This document shows positions 63,077-64,000 of a stretch of DNA of 64,000 nucleotides, piece by piece; position 1 is the first letter of the stretch, and each line of letters starts with the position of its first letter. The DNA comes from Variovorax boronicumulans (GTDB taxonomy: Bacteria; Pseudomonadota; Gammaproteobacteria; Burkholderiales; Burkholderiaceae_C). The position numbers and the translations under genes are program-made. The stretch spans positions 62,001-126,000 of the forward strand of contig NZ_VEDO01000004.1 of the NCBI RefSeq assembly GCF_007677875.1, in the 5' to 3' direction. The notes below the pieces were generated by a model. It was given only the letters and a program-made list of their open reading frames with translations, did no database searches and was not told the origin of the DNA.

Positions 63077-64000
63077 TTATCGGTGGTGGTTTTCAAAAAT
63101 GGCAAGATTGCGTGAGGACATTGTCAAGACCGACGCTAGACGTGTGTCCACTTTATTCTTTAAAGTCTCAATATCTCGATGGAAATTGAAGAGCATCGAT
63201 TCCAGCTTTTCTGGAGTTTTCGCATCTGCGGGAGAGAGGAGGTAGTCCACAGGCAGCGAAAAATGAGAAAAAAGGCCTTGAAACTTATCTTGGTATGTCA
63301 ACGCCGAGACGGGTATGCCCATGCCCAACGCAGCAATGGCAAGATGCATACGCCCCGTGACGACACCGTCGGTCAGGCCAGCAATTGATTTGAGTTGGGC
63401 GGCAGAAAATTTTCCACGCGGATACATCAGCCGCCCAACAAATTCCCGCTCCAGACGATCGCTCAGCGGCCCAAGGCAGATGTCGTCCCCATCGCGGCCT
63501 CGATAATCATGGGAGATCAGTAGAATTGACGCCGGGGTCCTTCTAAGGAAGTTGCTGAGTGCGTCGATAGCGCTACTGATCAATTGCTCGATCTGCTCTG
63601 TGGTTGCGTCTTTAATCAACATGGGGTGCATGTTGAAACCAAAGATGCGTTCGCCTGCCTCGCGCCGACCGTCAGCCCAAGATTTCACCGGTTCCAGCCT
63701 GCCATCTATGTCAGCTGGTTCCAGCATGAATGCAGAATCGGCGACGAGGTTCGCGGGTGTCTTGCAGAATTGAACGAAGCGGTCGTAGGAGACTTGATCT
63801 CGGACGTTAATTGATACGCCGCTGTGCATCTTCTCGAAGATGCTATGAATCAATGGATTGGGCCGCGCATTGAAGCTGAACCCGAGAATGGAGACCTTAG
63901 CACCAGATTGCGCAGCAATATTTGCGATCAGCAGCATGCGGGTTGTCGTGACGGGGTTGTAGTACCCGTCGAGCACGTCGGCGCCAAGGACGACCATGGC
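63077..64000 (-). CDS. Polysaccharide pyruvyl transferase family protein, cut by window end
   Basis: 306 residues are visible and more would precede. The family pattern is DVLDGYYNPVTTTRMLLIAN, VSINVRDQVSYDRFVQFC, ILLISHDYRGRDGDDICLGP and GVVTGRMHLAIAALGMGIPV, the latter being the conserved TxRxH element. An ATG at 63997 is in frame, but the expected N-terminal segment with the Gly-rich loop is missing. The start is therefore very likely outside the window. The gene is clearly more AT-rich than the first pyruvyl transferase. Confidence 0.85.
   Translation of the reverse strand, partial: AMVVLGADVLDGYYNPVTTTRMLLIANIAAQSGAKVSILGFSFNARPNPLIHSIFEKMHSGVSINVRDQVSYDRFVQFCKTPANLVADSAFMLEPADIDGRLEPVKSWADGRREAGERIFGFNMHPMLIKDATTEQIEQLISSAIDALSNFLRRTPASILLISHDYRGRDGDDICLGPLSDRLEREFVGRLMYPRGKFSAAQLKSIAGLTDGVVTGRMHLAIAALGMGIPVSALTYQDKFQGLFSHFSLPVDYLLSPADAKTPEKLESMLFNFHRDIETLKNKVDTRLASVLTMSSRNLAIFENHHR

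Overview
The window is a GC-rich chromosomal segment of a betaproteobacterium. The gene content (GlnA/NtrBC, PurM-Hda-HAD-PcnB-FolK, intracellular PHA depolymerase with a Cys nucleophile, EpsF/EpsG-type chain-length genes) and the protein sequences suggest family Comamonadaceae (Acidovorax/Hydrogenophaga/Variovorax-like). This is judged from protein recognition, not from a search. No rRNA, tRNA, CRISPR array, complete insertion sequence or prophage was seen.

Region 1 (1-35.8 kb) is mostly housekeeping. It opens inside glnA, followed by a terminator, a small secreted protein, ntrB-ntrC and convergent xth. Next come a HAD phosphatase, a small BASS/ACR3-like transporter and a NUDIX hydrolase. 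A minus-strand cytochrome oxidase locus follows (coxB, a coxA-coxC fusion, a small membrane protein, ctaG-like), divergent from a DUF2231 gene. Then folA-thyA, a ccdAB toxin-antitoxin pair, an FAD-linked oxidase, a YihY/BrkB-family protein, a metY-type sulfhydrylase, phaZ, a GST-like gene, aroC, rhlE, apaH and a CNNM/CorC-type protein. At 30.2-31.2 kb lie two head-to-head pseudogenes, an aldo/keto reductase and a LysR regulator, joined by a deletion. After them come purM, and divergent hda-HAD-pcnB-folK.

Region 2 (35.8-64 kb) is a large polysaccharide locus. Its plus-strand half (36.3-55.1 kb) runs in tightly packed, often overlapping genes: EpsF/Wzz-like co-polymerase, EpsG-like ATPase, ExoA-like glycosyltransferase, a Wzy/ligase-like membrane protein, acyltransferase, secreted GH26 glycanase, second acyltransferase, three GT4 transferases, a Gfo/Idh/MocA oxidoreductase, a nitroreductase-family protein, a pyruvyl transferase, a GT2, a Wzx flippase and another GT2. 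An isolated divergent pair of acyltransferase genes, one OpgC-like, sits at 55.1-57.6 kb. A minus-strand half (57.6-64 kb) carries a second GH26 protein with no signal peptide, another GT4, a second flippase, an FrhB-like iron-sulfur protein and a second pyruvyl transferase cut by the window end. Base composition falls visibly towards AT in parts of 55-64 kb, which suggests later acquisition. No initiating sugar-phosphate transferase and no outer-membrane export protein is in the window.

The most interesting points are: (i) an oxidase subunit I that keeps every metal ligand but has lost the canonical K-channel Lys and two D-channel Asn; (ii) two polysaccharide sets, each pairing a redox protein with a pyruvyl transferase; (iii) a perfect 9+10+9 inverted repeat in front of the polysaccharide operon; and (iv) the doubly truncated AKR/LysR remnant.
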